Source: Mediterraneibacter butyricigenes (GTDB taxonomy: Bacteria > Bacillota > Clostridia > Lachnospirales > Lachnospiraceae). Taken from it: 64,000 nucleotides of DNA. Numbering within the stretch: the stretch's first letter is position 1; each line of letters opens with the position of its first letter. Both the position numbers and the translations under genes were made by a program. Location of the stretch: the NCBI RefSeq assembly GCF_003574295.1, contig NZ_BHGK01000001.1, positions 1,860,001 to 1,924,000 of the forward strand. Direction: 5' to 3'. The notes beneath the pieces are model-generated. The model had not been told where the DNA came from, made no database searches, and was given only the letters and a program-made list of their open reading frames with translations. Of the stretch, positions 34,400 through 42,970 are shown in pieces.

Positions 34400-35812
34400 A
34401 TGGAGAAGAAAGCAATCATGATTGCCGCGGGGCACAGCGGAAGCGGGAAGACCATAGCGTCCTGTGCGCTGATGGCAGCAATGAAGGAGCGGGGGCTGAC
34501 CGTGGCAGCGGCAAAATGCGGGCCGGATTATATTGATCCCATGTTCCACCGGGAAGTGGTGGGTGTGGCTTCTGAAAATCTGGATCTCTTTTTTCAGGAA
34601 GAGGCAGCCTTAAGAGGTCGGTTTGAGCAGCGGTGCAAAGAAGCAGACCTTACGGTGGTGGAAGGTGTCATGGGCTATTATGACGGGATGTCGCTTTCCA
34701 GTTGGAAGGGCAGTTCTTATGATGTGGCACGAGGGTTGGATCTTCCGGTTCTCTTTGTGATGCCGTGTCGTGGAATGGCTCTTTCCGCGGTGGCATCCCT
34801 GATAGGATATCTGGAATTTCAGAAAGGCAGCCGAATCAAAGGAATTCTGTTGAATCGGATTTCGGCAGGATTGTACCCCCGCATGAAGGAACTTTTGGAA
34901 CAGGAATTAAAGGCACGGGGATATGAAATCTCCGTGGTGGGATATTTGCCGGATGATCCGGTCTTCTCTCTGGAGAGCAGACATCTGGGGCTGAAAACGC
35001 CGGAGGAACTGGAGCAGAAACAGGGAAGGCTGAAGGAACAGTTGAAAGCTGCCGGAGAATTGCTTGCAGAGACGGTGGATCTGGAGAAAGTACTGGAACT
35101 TGCAAAAGGGATGGAAAACGGCGAGAACAAAGAGCGCGAAGGAAAACGTGAAAAGAAAGAGGAACGTGCCGGGACGGCAGGAATTGCAAGGGTACGTCCG
35201 GTGATCGCGGTGGCGAAAGATCCCGCCTTTCAGTTCTATTATCCGGAAAATCTGGAAGTGATCGAACAATGTGGTGGGAAACCTGTGGAGTTCAGCCCGC
35301 TGTATGATGAAACGCTCCCGGAAGGGGCGAAAGGTCTTATCCTGGGTGGTGGTTATCCGGAACTGTATGCGGAAGAGTTAAGTGCCAACACGGTGATGCG
35401 TCTGGAGATTCAGAAGGCGATACGGGAAGGAATGCCTTGTCTGGCAGAGTGCGGAGGGTTCCTGTATCTTCAGGAAGAACTGGAAGATGTGAATGGAAAA
35501 ATTTATCCGATGGCAGGCGTGATCCGGGGCGTGGGATATCCCCAGAGGAAACTGACCCGGTTTGGGTATCTGACCCTGACGGTGGAAGAAGATACCTTAT
35601 ATCTGAAAAAAGGGGAACAGATCCGGGGACACGAATTCCATTACTGGGAAACCACAGACAATGGGGATGCGGCGATTGCTACTAAACCGGACCAGAGCAG
35701 AAGTTGGGCCTGTGTGCATGCAGAGAACCGACTGTTTGCAGGATTTCCACATCTGGCTTACAGTTCCTGTCCGGAGATGATCCGCCGGTTTATCGAAGAA
35801 GCAGGGAAATGA
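34400..35812 (+). CDS. cbiA: Cobyrinate a,c-diamide synthase CbiA
   Basis: A 470-residue enzyme that amidates the a and c side chains using glutamine and ATP. The N-terminal P-loop domain has MIAAGHSGSGKTIASCALM and KCGPDYIDPMFH; the C-terminal class I glutaminase has LILGGGYPELYA and the nucleophile Cys in CLAECGGFLYLQEE, with His in GHEFHYWE. ATG 34400 is chosen because AAGGGAG lies 8 nt upstream and the P-loop begins immediately; longer in-frame starts exist inside cbiET. A Lys/Glu-rich insertion near residue 245-260 separates the domains. Confidence 0.94.
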   Translation: MEKKAIMIAAGHSGSGKTIASCALMAAMKERGLTVAAAKCGPDYIDPMFHREVVGVASENLDLFFQEEAALRGRFEQRCKEADLTVVEGVMGYYDGMSLSSWKGSSYDVARGLDLPVLFVMPCRGMALSAVASLIGYLEFQKGSRIKGILLNRISAGLYPRMKELLEQELKARGYEISVVGYLPDDPVFSLESRHLGLKTPEELEQKQGRLKEQLKAAGELLAETVDLEKVLELAKGMENGENKEREGKREKKEERAGTAGIARVRPVIAVAKDPAFQFYYPENLEVIEQCGGKPVEFSPLYDETLPEGAKGLILGGGYPELYAEELSANTVMRLEIQKAIREGMPCLAECGGFLYLQEELEDVNGKIYPMAGVIRGVGYPQRKLTRFGYLTLTVEEDTLYLKKGEQIRGHEFHYWETTDNGDAAIATKPDQSRSWACVHAENRLFAGFPHLAYSSCPEMIRRFIEEAGK

Positions 35813-35870
35813 TATGGGGATTGGGAACAACTGGCGAGAAAAAGCAAAGTACAGAGGAAGCGAAGAAAAC

Positions 35871-36929
35871 ATGGAGTTGACGGAATTACAGAAACAGATC
35901 ACAGAGCCGGACAGAGAGTGTGAAGCGCGTGCAGAAAAACACTGGATGCAGCTTGCAAAACCGTTGTCGGGGCTTGGGAAATTTGAAACGATGGTGACAC
36001 AGATTGCAGGGATCCAGCGGACGGAACAGATCCGGCTTCACAAAAAAGCATTGCTGGTATTTTGTGCGGACAATGGGGTGGTGGAAGAAGGGGTGACTCA
36101 GACCGGGCAGGATGTGACGGCAGTGGTTGCCGGCAATTTCTTAAAAGGAGAGACCACCGCCTGCAAAATGGCTCAGATTGCGGGCGTGGATCTGTTTCCC
36201 ATCGATATCGGAATGATCCGGGACGTGGAAGGTGTGAGCCGACCGGAGGATAAGGTGGCTTACGGTACCAAAAATATGGCAAAAGAACCGGCTATGACGA
36301 GGAAAGAGGCGTGGAATGCGATTGAGACAGGGATCCGAAAGGCAAAGGAACGCAAAGCCGAGGGCTATCAGATCCTTCTGACCGGGGAGATGGGCATCGG
36401 AAATACCACCGCTGCCAGTGCGATCACCGCAGTGATGCTGAATCGTCCGGTGGAACAGGTAACCGGCCGGGGCGCAGGCCTGACGGGCGAAGGCGTTCGG
36501 CGAAAGGTTCAGGCCATCCAGAGGGCGGTGGAGATAAATCAGCCGGACCGCAGAGAACCGCTGGATGTACTGGCAAAAGTCGGAAGTCTGGATATCGCAG
36601 GAATGTGCGGAGCCATGCTGGGGGCAGCTCTCATGCAGATGCCGGTGGTACTGGACGGGGCATTGTCTATGACAGCGGCACTTCTGGCAGTGGCGCTGGT
36701 GCCGGCGTGCAGATCTTATCTGATCGCTTCGCATGTTTCAAAAGAACCGTCCTGTCAGCTTTTGAAAGAATCCTTATATCTGGATCCGGTGCTGAATGCG
36801 GACATGAATCTGGGCGAGGGAACCGGAGCGGTGGCGTTGATGCCGCTTCTGGACATGGCAGCAAAGGTCTATTTTGAAATGCCCACCTTTGAAGGCATTG
36901 AGATTAAACCATATGAGGTGTTGAAATGA
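35871..36929 (+). CDS. cobT: Nicotinate-nucleotide:dimethylbenzimidazole phosphoribosyltransferase CobT
   Basis: A 352-residue CobT that makes alpha-ribazole phosphate from the lower-ligand base. KPLSGLGKFETMVTQIAGIQ, VFCADNGVVEEGVTQT, LTGEMGIGNTTAASAI and the catalytic Glu in NLGEGTGAVALMPLLDMA are all present. I prefer ATG 35871 (AGAGGAAG upstream); an ATG at 35814, one nt after the cbiA stop, would add 19 residues. The stop overlaps the cobS start by 4 nt. Confidence 0.93.
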   Translation: MELTELQKQITEPDRECEARAEKHWMQLAKPLSGLGKFETMVTQIAGIQRTEQIRLHKKALLVFCADNGVVEEGVTQTGQDVTAVVAGNFLKGETTACKMAQIAGVDLFPIDIGMIRDVEGVSRPEDKVAYGTKNMAKEPAMTRKEAWNAIETGIRKAKERKAEGYQILLTGEMGIGNTTAASAITAVMLNRPVEQVTGRGAGLTGEGVRRKVQAIQRAVEINQPDRREPLDVLAKVGSLDIAGMCGAMLGAALMQMPVVLDGALSMTAALLAVALVPACRSYLIASHVSKEPSCQLLKESLYLDPVLNADMNLGEGTGAVALMPLLDMAAKVYFEMPTFEGIEIKPYEVLK

Positions 36930-37693
36930 AACTGATACAGGCGTTTATCATCGCGATATCTATGTATTCCAAAATTCCCATGCCGCGGGTAGAATGGACA
37001 GAAGAATCGATGCGGTATGCTTTCTGTTTCTTTCCGGTAGTCGGAGGAATCATCGGGATCCTTCAGGTGCTGGCAGGAGGCGTGCTTCTGACCAAAGGAA
37101 ACAGCATCCTCTTTTTCAGTTGTATCATGACGTTGATCCCGATCTGGATCACGGGCGGCATCCATCTGGACGGATTTGTGGATACGGTAGATGCGATTTC
37201 TTCTTATGGGGAGAAAGAAAAAAGACTGGAAATCCTGAAAGACCCACACATCGGTGCGTTTGCGGCCATCGGGCTTGGCAGTCTTCTGATTCTGCAGCTT
37301 GGATGCTGGAGTCTGGTGGAGAAGCCTATGCTTCCGGTGATCGGATTTGGCTATGTGCTGTCCCGGGCGTTGAGTGCATTGTCGGTGATGCTGTTTCCAC
37401 CGGCAAAGAAAGAGGGACTGGCACGAACCTTTCGGGACAATGCGGATGCCGGGAAAAAAAGAACGATAGGAGTCCTGGTTCTCTGGACCATCGCAGGTGT
37501 GGCTGGTATGTGGAATACCGGAGGCAGTGCCGGAATCCTTGCGGCAGCGACTGCCTTTGCAATCTGGGGCTATTATAAATGGTTCAGTCAACGGACATTT
37601 GGGGGCGTCAGCGGTGATCAGGCAGGCTATTTTCTGGTACTTTGCGAGACGGGAATCCTGATTGGAACGATTCTGGGATTTTGGATAGTTTGA
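36926..37693 (+). CDS. cobS: Cobalamin synthase CobS (adenosylcobinamide-GDP ribazoletransferase)
   Basis: A 255-residue integral membrane enzyme with about six to seven spans that joins adenosylcobinamide-GDP to alpha-ribazole (phosphate). IAISMYSKIPMP, ITGGIHLDGFVDTVDAISSY, DPHIGAFAAIGLG and GGVSGDQAGYF are CobS blocks. It overlaps cobT by 4 nt. The 130-nt spacer after it holds only a ribosome site for cobC. Confidence 0.93.
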   Translation: MKLIQAFIIAISMYSKIPMPRVEWTEESMRYAFCFFPVVGGIIGILQVLAGGVLLTKGNSILFFSCIMTLIPIWITGGIHLDGFVDTVDAISSYGEKEKRLEILKDPHIGAFAAIGLGSLLILQLGCWSLVEKPMLPVIGFGYVLSRALSALSVMLFPPAKKEGLARTFRDNADAGKKRTIGVLVLWTIAGVAGMWNTGGSAGILAAATAFAIWGYYKWFSQRTFGGVSGDQAGYFLVLCETGILIGTILGFWIV

Positions 37694-37822
37694 CAAGTTC
37701 GGCTGGGGAAGCTGAATGAAATTTGTTGAAAGGAAAGCACCCGGTAAAATCCTGGTAAGGAACAGGATGGAAATGGGGTTGGATGGCAGGAATGCTTTGG
37801 CGAAATATAAGGAGATGGGTAC

Positions 37823-38410
37823 GTGAAACTGATATTAATCCGACATTTTGTGGCAGAAGGAAATCTGCGTCACGCTTATATCGGACGGACGGATGATCCA
37901 CTGGCAGACTGCCCGGAAAATGAGCGGTTAAGGCAAAAAGAATATCCGCAGGCAGAGGTGCTGGTGGCAAGTCCGTTGCTTCGCTGCCGACAGACAGCGG
38001 AATGGATCTATCATCGAAAGCCGGATATTGTGGCAGAAGAGTTGCAGGAAATGGATTTTGGGGAGTTTGAGAACAAGAACTATGAAGAACTGAAAGACGA
38101 TCCAAGATACCGGGCATGGCTGGAATTAGAAGGAGAGGGAATTACGCCGGGCGGGGAGAACCGGGCGGATTTCATTTGCCGGACCAGGCGTGGCTTTCGG
38201 AAACTTTTGGAACAGTTGCTGGAAGAACGGGTGGACAGCGCAGCGGTGGTGGCACATGGCGGCACGATCATGGCGGTGCTGTCGGATTTGACCGGGAAGG
38301 AAGAGTCCTATTATGACTGGCAGGCAGAAAATGGCGGAGCCTATCTGCTGGAGATTGAACCGGAACGCTGGAAAATGGAAGGAAGACTGACGGAGTTGAG
38401 GAAATTATGA
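37823..38410 (+). CDS. cobC: Alpha-ribazole phosphatase-like histidine phosphatase CobC
   Basis: A 195-residue member of the histidine phosphatase superfamily. The catalytic motif reads LIRHFVAEGN where the family has RHG; the RH pair is intact but the glycine is Phe. YIGRTDDPL, VLVASPLLRCRQTAEWIY, EMDFGEFENK and the second His in VVAHGGTIMAVLSDL follow the family pattern. It would remove the phosphate from alpha-ribazole phosphate or adenosylcobalamin phosphate. The RHF change leaves some doubt about full activity. The end overlaps cbiB by 4 nt. Confidence 0.87.
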   Translation: MKLILIRHFVAEGNLRHAYIGRTDDPLADCPENERLRQKEYPQAEVLVASPLLRCRQTAEWIYHRKPDIVAEELQEMDFGEFENKNYEELKDDPRYRAWLELEGEGITPGGENRADFICRTRRGFRKLLEQLLEERVDSAAVVAHGGTIMAVLSDLTGKEESYYDWQAENGGAYLLEIEPERWKMEGRLTELRKL

Positions 38411-40182
38411 CGGAATATTTTTTAGCTTGTGTGGCAGGTGCAGTACTGGATCTGATCTTTGGGGATCCGGTCTGGCTGTATCATCCGATCCGTATTATTG
38501 GAAACTGGATTGCATTTCTGGAAAAAGGAATTCGAAAACTGGCAGGAAATTCTGAGAAAAAATTAAAAATCGGAGGCGTGGTACTCTGGATTCTGACGGT
38601 GATCCCGGCATGGGGAATCCCGATGTTGTGCCTGATGCTGGCGGGAAAGGTGCACCCGGTACTGAAACTGTTGTTGGAAGTGTTCTGGTGCGGACAGATT
38701 TTTGCGGCAAAATCCCTCTATCAGGAGAGTATGCGGGTTTATCATTGCCTGAAACGAGACAGACTTGAGGCGGCACGAAAAGTCGTGGCGCGGATCGTGG
38801 GCAGAGATACCGAAGCGTTGACGGCGGAAGGAGTGGCAAAGGCTGCCGTAGAGACGGTAGCGGAAAATACATCCGATGGGATCATTGCACCGCTGTTTTA
38901 CCTGTTGATCGGTGGAGTTCCGTTAGGATTTGCCTACAAAGCCGTCAATACACTGGATTCCATGGTGGGATATAAGGATGATACTTATCGTGCGATCGGT
39001 TGGGCCAGCGCAAAACTGGATGATCTCTTTAACTGGATCCCGGCGAGGTTGTCGGGGCTTCTGATGATTCTGGCGGCCTTCCTTTTACGGCTGGATGGAA
39101 AAGGGGCCTGGAAGATTTTCAAAAGGGACAGGAGAAAACATGCCAGTCCGAATTCAGCGCAGACAGAGTCGGTGTGTGCCGGAGCTTTGGGAGTCCGGCT
39201 TGCCGGAGATGCCTGGTACTTTGGAAAACTTTATCCGAAAGCCTATATCGGAGACGAGAAGAGAAAAGTGGAAGCAGAAGATATCAAACGGGCGAACTAT
39301 CTGATGTTTGCTACCGAATTTCTGATGTTTTTGCTGGCAGCCATTCTGCTGGTCGGTGGATTACAGGTGAAATTCTCGATTCGGGAGCGGATGGCAATTC
39401 AGGAAGAAAAGGAAGAAAGCCAAAAGGCAGCCGATCAGACCTTGACATTTCGGGATGCCTCCGGCAAGGATTATCGAATGAAAATAGATCCGTCGGTGGA
39501 AAAACATTCCTATGACTGGTCATATCTGTCCGGGGACGGAAGAGAAAAGGAGTACAGCGGAGACAAAAATTATCGTGTGAAAAAGGGAATCGATGTATCC
39601 GCCTATCAGGGAACGATCGACTGGGAAAAAGTAAAGGCAGACGGGATCGATTTTGTCTTTCTGCGGCTGGGCTATCGGGGCTATGCCGAAGAGGGGACGC
39701 TGAATGAGGATGAGAAGTTTGAAGAGAATCTGAAAGGCGCGAAGGACGCAGGACTGAAAGTCGGTGTATATTTCTTCTCCCAGGCGACCACGAAAAAAGA
39801 AGCGGAAGAAGAGGCAGCCTTTGTAAAGAAACTGCTTGGCAAGACTAAACTGGATCTTCCGGTGATCTATGATCCGGAGCGGATTTCGGCGGAAGAAGCA
39901 AGAACCGATGAAATCACGGGAAAAGATTTTACAGGGTTTGCCCTTGCATTTTGCGGAAAAATAGAAAAGGCAGGATATGAAGCCGGAATCTACAGCAACA
40001 TGTACTGGGAAGCGTTTGAGTTTGATCTGGCGCAGTTGGAAGAATATCCGATCTGGTATGCGGATTACGAAGATACACCGCAGACACCATATCGTTTTAC
40101 ATTCTGGCAGTATTCAGAAGAGGGAACCGTGGATGGAATCGATGGACCGGTGGATCTGGATCTCTGGTTTCAGGAGAAGTAA
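38407..40182 (+). CDS. cbiB: CbiB (adenosylcobinamide-phosphate synthase) fused to a GH25 lysozyme domain
   Basis: A 591-residue fusion, nearly twice the usual ~320 of CbiB. Residues 1-305 are a full CbiB: DLIFGDPVWLYHPIRIIG, VETVAENTSDGIIAPLFY, YKAVNTLDSMVGYKDD, HASPNSAQTESVCAGALGV, AYIGDEKRKVEAEDIKRA. A last hydrophobic span (about 299-319) leads to a soluble linker and, from about 395, a complete GH25 muramidase domain: KKGIDVSAYQGTIDWEKVK (catalytic Asp), LRLGYRGYAEEG, VGVYFFSQATT, VIYDPERI (Asp/Glu pair), FTFWQYSEEGTVDGIDGPVD. CbiB condenses cobyric acid with an aminopropanol phosphate in the membrane; GH25 cleaves peptidoglycan outside. No stop or frameshift separates the parts. The GH25 half was probably once a separate membrane-anchored gene. 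ATGA overlap with cobC couples translation. Confidence 0.9.
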   Translation: MTEYFLACVAGAVLDLIFGDPVWLYHPIRIIGNWIAFLEKGIRKLAGNSEKKLKIGGVVLWILTVIPAWGIPMLCLMLAGKVHPVLKLLLEVFWCGQIFAAKSLYQESMRVYHCLKRDRLEAARKVVARIVGRDTEALTAEGVAKAAVETVAENTSDGIIAPLFYLLIGGVPLGFAYKAVNTLDSMVGYKDDTYRAIGWASAKLDDLFNWIPARLSGLLMILAAFLLRLDGKGAWKIFKRDRRKHASPNSAQTESVCAGALGVRLAGDAWYFGKLYPKAYIGDEKRKVEAEDIKRANYLMFATEFLMFLLAAILLVGGLQVKFSIRERMAIQEEKEESQKAADQTLTFRDASGKDYRMKIDPSVEKHSYDWSYLSGDGREKEYSGDKNYRVKKGIDVSAYQGTIDWEKVKADGIDFVFLRLGYRGYAEEGTLNEDEKFEENLKGAKDAGLKVGVYFFSQATTKKEAEEEAAFVKKLLGKTKLDLPVIYDPERISAEEARTDEITGKDFTGFALAFCGKIEKAGYEAGIYSNMYWEAFEFDLAQLEEYPIWYADYEDTPQTPYRFTFWQYSEEGTVDGIDGPVDLDLWFQEK

Positions 40183-40277
40183 GGTTGATTTTATGGAAAC
40201 AGACAAGAATCCTGTAAGAAGAGAAAAAGCGGAGTTGATATAAGAAAAACAGAGATAGTTGGGAAAGGAGGGAGCAA

Positions 40278-41339
40278 ATGGAATATTTACATGGCGGAGA
40301 TATAGAAGCATATTCACAGGAAAATATGTTGGATTATTCGGTAAATATCCATCCCTTTGGCCCGTGCCCGGAAGTGGTGGAGACGGTGATTCAGTCGGTT
40401 CGGACGCAAACGTCACGTTATCCGGATCCATTTTGCCGGAAATTAAGGAAACGGCTGGCAAACCGCTGGGAGATTCCGGAGAAAAGCCTGATTCTGGGGA
40501 ATGGAGCGGCGGAACTGATTTTTCTGTTGGTACAGACCTTACGTCCGAAGAAGGGATTCCTGATCGCACCATCCTTTGCGGAGTACCGAAGAGCGCTGGA
40601 GAGCGTGAAATGTGAGATTCGCTGGTTTGAACTGGAGGAGGAGAAAGAGTTCCGATTGACGAAAGATTATCTGAATGGATTGACGGAAGATCTGGAGATC
40701 GCATTTTTATGTTCGCCGGACAATCCGTCGGGACAGCGGATTCCGGAGAAATTGTTGGATCAGATCATTGAAAAATGTGAGAAACAGAAGATCTTTCTGG
40801 TGCTAGATGAAAGTTTTCTGGAATTTACAGAACAGGGAAGACGTTGGAGCAAATGCGCCTGGGCCGCAGAACATCCGGGGATTCTGGTTCTGAGAAGTTT
40901 TACGAAAATACAGGGAATTCCGGGATTGCGTCTGGGCTACGGTGTTTCCGGCGACAGCAGGCTAGCAGAAGCTATGGAAGGAAAGAGACAGCCTTGGAGT
41001 GTATCGACGGTGGCACAGGCTGCAGGAATCGCCAGTCTGGAGTACGGAGAGGAGTGGGCTCAAAAAGCCAGAAATCTGATCCGGGAAGAAAAACCAAGAC
41101 TGGAAGCGGCACTTGAAAAGAGTGGAATGAAAGTCTACCCGGGAGAGGCAGATTTCCTGTTTTTCAGAGGAAGGGAAGATTTACAGGAAAGACTTCTGGG
41201 AAAAGGAATCCTGATCCGGGACTGCAGCGATTATCCGGGACTTTCCAAAGGATATTTCCGGATTGCCGTAAAGAAACCGGAGGAAAATGAAAGACTGATA
41301 CAGGCACTGGAAGAAATCGGGAAAGAGGACAACGGATGA
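40278..41339 (+). CDS. cobD: Threonine-phosphate decarboxylase CobD
   Basis: A 353-residue PLP enzyme of the histidinol-phosphate aminotransferase family that decarboxylates L-threonine O-3-phosphate to (R)-1-aminopropan-2-yl phosphate, the substrate of CbiB. MEYLHGGDIEAYS and LDYSVNIHPFGP are the CobD-type N-terminus; the PLP lysine is in LRSFTKIQGIPGLRLGYG. AAAGGAGGG precedes the ATG, the stop overlaps cbiP, and it directly follows cbiB, which supports CobD over HisC. Confidence 0.92.
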   Translation: MEYLHGGDIEAYSQENMLDYSVNIHPFGPCPEVVETVIQSVRTQTSRYPDPFCRKLRKRLANRWEIPEKSLILGNGAAELIFLLVQTLRPKKGFLIAPSFAEYRRALESVKCEIRWFELEEEKEFRLTKDYLNGLTEDLEIAFLCSPDNPSGQRIPEKLLDQIIEKCEKQKIFLVLDESFLEFTEQGRRWSKCAWAAEHPGILVLRSFTKIQGIPGLRLGYGVSGDSRLAEAMEGKRQPWSVSTVAQAAGIASLEYGEEWAQKARNLIREEKPRLEAALEKSGMKVYPGEADFLFFRGREDLQERLLGKGILIRDCSDYPGLSKGYFRIAVKKPEENERLIQALEEIGKEDNG

Positions 41340-42970
41340 AAAGAAAAGCAAAACCGATCATGATACAGGGAACCATGTCAAATGTGGGGAAAAGTGTGCT
41401 GGCAGGAGGACTCTGCCGGGTGTTGGTGCAGGATGGATACAGGACAGCACCGTTTAAATCTCAGAACATGGCGTTGAATTCCTATATTACAGAAGAAGGT
41501 CTGGAGATGGGACGGGCGCAGGTGATGCAGGCGGAAGCTGCAAAGATCCGACCGTTGGCATGTATGAATCCGATCCTTTTGAAACCGACCAATGATACCG
41601 GATCTCAGGTGATTTTAAATGGCGAAGTAAAAGGGGTGATGGCGGCACGGGAATACTATCGCCATAAAAAGGAATATATCCCACATATTATGAAGGCATA
41701 TCAGCAGTTGGAAGAGGCATTTGATGTGATCGTGATCGAGGGGGCCGGTTCGCCGGCGGAAATCAATCTGAAACAGGACGATATCGTCAACATGGGCATG
41801 GCGAAGATGGCGGATGCACCGGTACTTCTGGCAGCAGATATCGACCGTGGCGGAGTGTTTGCACAATTGGTAGGAACCATGGAACTTTTGGAAGAAGAGG
41901 AACGAAGTCGGGTAAAAGGTGTGATCATCAATAAATTCCGGGGCGATAAAGAAATCCTGCGACCGGGTCTGGAAATGCTGGAAGAAAAAATCCATGTTCC
42001 GGTACTGGGGGTTGTGCCCTATTTTTATCTGGACATTGATGAAGAAGACAGCTTAAGTGAACGGTTCCGTGGGCAGAAAAAAGAAGGTGCGCTGTTGGAT
42101 GTGGCGGTGATTCGTTTTCCGAGAATCTCCAATTTTACAGATCTGATGCCCTTGGAAGAGTCAGAACTGATCAATCTTCGCTATGTATCGTCGCCGGAAG
42201 CATTTGGAGAACCGGATGCGGTGATACTCCCGGGCAGTAAAAATACGATTGCAGATCTCAGATGGATGCGCCAGAATGGACTGGAAGCGAAGCTCTTAAA
42301 ACATGTGTCTCGTGGAAATGCGGTGCTTGGAATCTGTGGCGGTTATCAGATGATGGGACAGAAAATTCTGGATGAATACAAGGTAGAAGGCGGCGGAACG
42401 ATTCAGGGACTGGGGCTGCTTCCGATGGAGACTGCCTTTGAGGAAGAAAAAACCAGAACCAGAGTGCAGGGAACCTTTGGGCAGCTTCCGGAGTTCTGGA
42501 ATGCGTTTGAAGGTGCACAGATCGAGGGGTATGAGATCCATATGGGCAGGACGGAAACGGAAGGCAAGCCTGTACTGGAACTCTGCGAAATGTATGAAAG
42601 AGGACGGAATGCACAATGGGGACAGGGGCAAATGGAAGAAAATTGCGAAAAGGGTCAGGCCCCAATGGAAGAAAACTGTGAAAAGGGTCAGGCCCCAATG
42701 CGGCAGCACAGCAAAACGGACGGTTGTGTGAAGAACAACTGTATGGGCTGTTATGTACACGGGTTCTTTGACGATGCAATGGTTGTGAAAGCATGGATCA
42801 AAACCTTGCTGAAACAGAAAGGATTGCCGGAGGACATGGAGATTCAGGTGCAGGATCAGAGTGCATATAAGGAAACCCAGTATGATCAATTGGCGGAAAT
42901 CATGCGGGAAAATCTGGATATGGAAGCCATTTACCGGATCCTGGAAGGAGGCAGCGGATGTTCCATTTAA
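41336..42970 (+). CDS. cbiP: Cobyric acid synthase CbiP
   Basis: A 544-residue amidotransferase that amidates side chains b, d, e and g of adenosylcobyrinate diamide. The synthetase domain has IQGTMSNVGKSVLAGGLCRV and PFKSQNMALNSY; the glutaminase domain has the nucleophile in LGICGGYQMMGQ and the His in CYVHGFFDD. Between YERGRN and CVKNNC (about residues 425-465) lies a low-complexity insertion with two exact copies of MEENCEKGQAP, unlike the family. It replaces a surface loop before the catalytic His, so activity is probably retained. The end overlaps cobU by 13 nt. Confidence 0.94.
   Translation: MKRKAKPIMIQGTMSNVGKSVLAGGLCRVLVQDGYRTAPFKSQNMALNSYITEEGLEMGRAQVMQAEAAKIRPLACMNPILLKPTNDTGSQVILNGEVKGVMAAREYYRHKKEYIPHIMKAYQQLEEAFDVIVIEGAGSPAEINLKQDDIVNMGMAKMADAPVLLAADIDRGGVFAQLVGTMELLEEEERSRVKGVIINKFRGDKEILRPGLEMLEEKIHVPVLGVVPYFYLDIDEEDSLSERFRGQKKEGALLDVAVIRFPRISNFTDLMPLEESELINLRYVSSPEAFGEPDAVILPGSKNTIADLRWMRQNGLEAKLLKHVSRGNAVLGICGGYQMMGQKILDEYKVEGGGTIQGLGLLPMETAFEEEKTRTRVQGTFGQLPEFWNAFEGAQIEGYEIHMGRTETEGKPVLELCEMYERGRNAQWGQGQMEENCEKGQAPMEENCEKGQAPMRQHSKTDGCVKNNCMGCYVHGFFDDAMVVKAWIKTLLKQKGLPEDMEIQVQDQSAYKETQYDQLAEIMRENLDMEAIYRILEGGSGCSI
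42632..42697 (+). repeat. 33-bp tandem duplication inside cbiP
   Basis: Units 42632-42664 and 42665-42697 encode MEENCEKGQAP twice and differ at only two positions (AATTGC versus AACTGT); a third ATG follows in phase. The length is a multiple of three, so the frame is kept. Confidence 0.9.

Noticed and set aside
39590-40182. GH25 domain as evidence of a prophage endolysin
   Set aside because: It is fused in frame to CbiB inside a cobalamin operon, and there are no phage structural genes, holin or integrase in the window.
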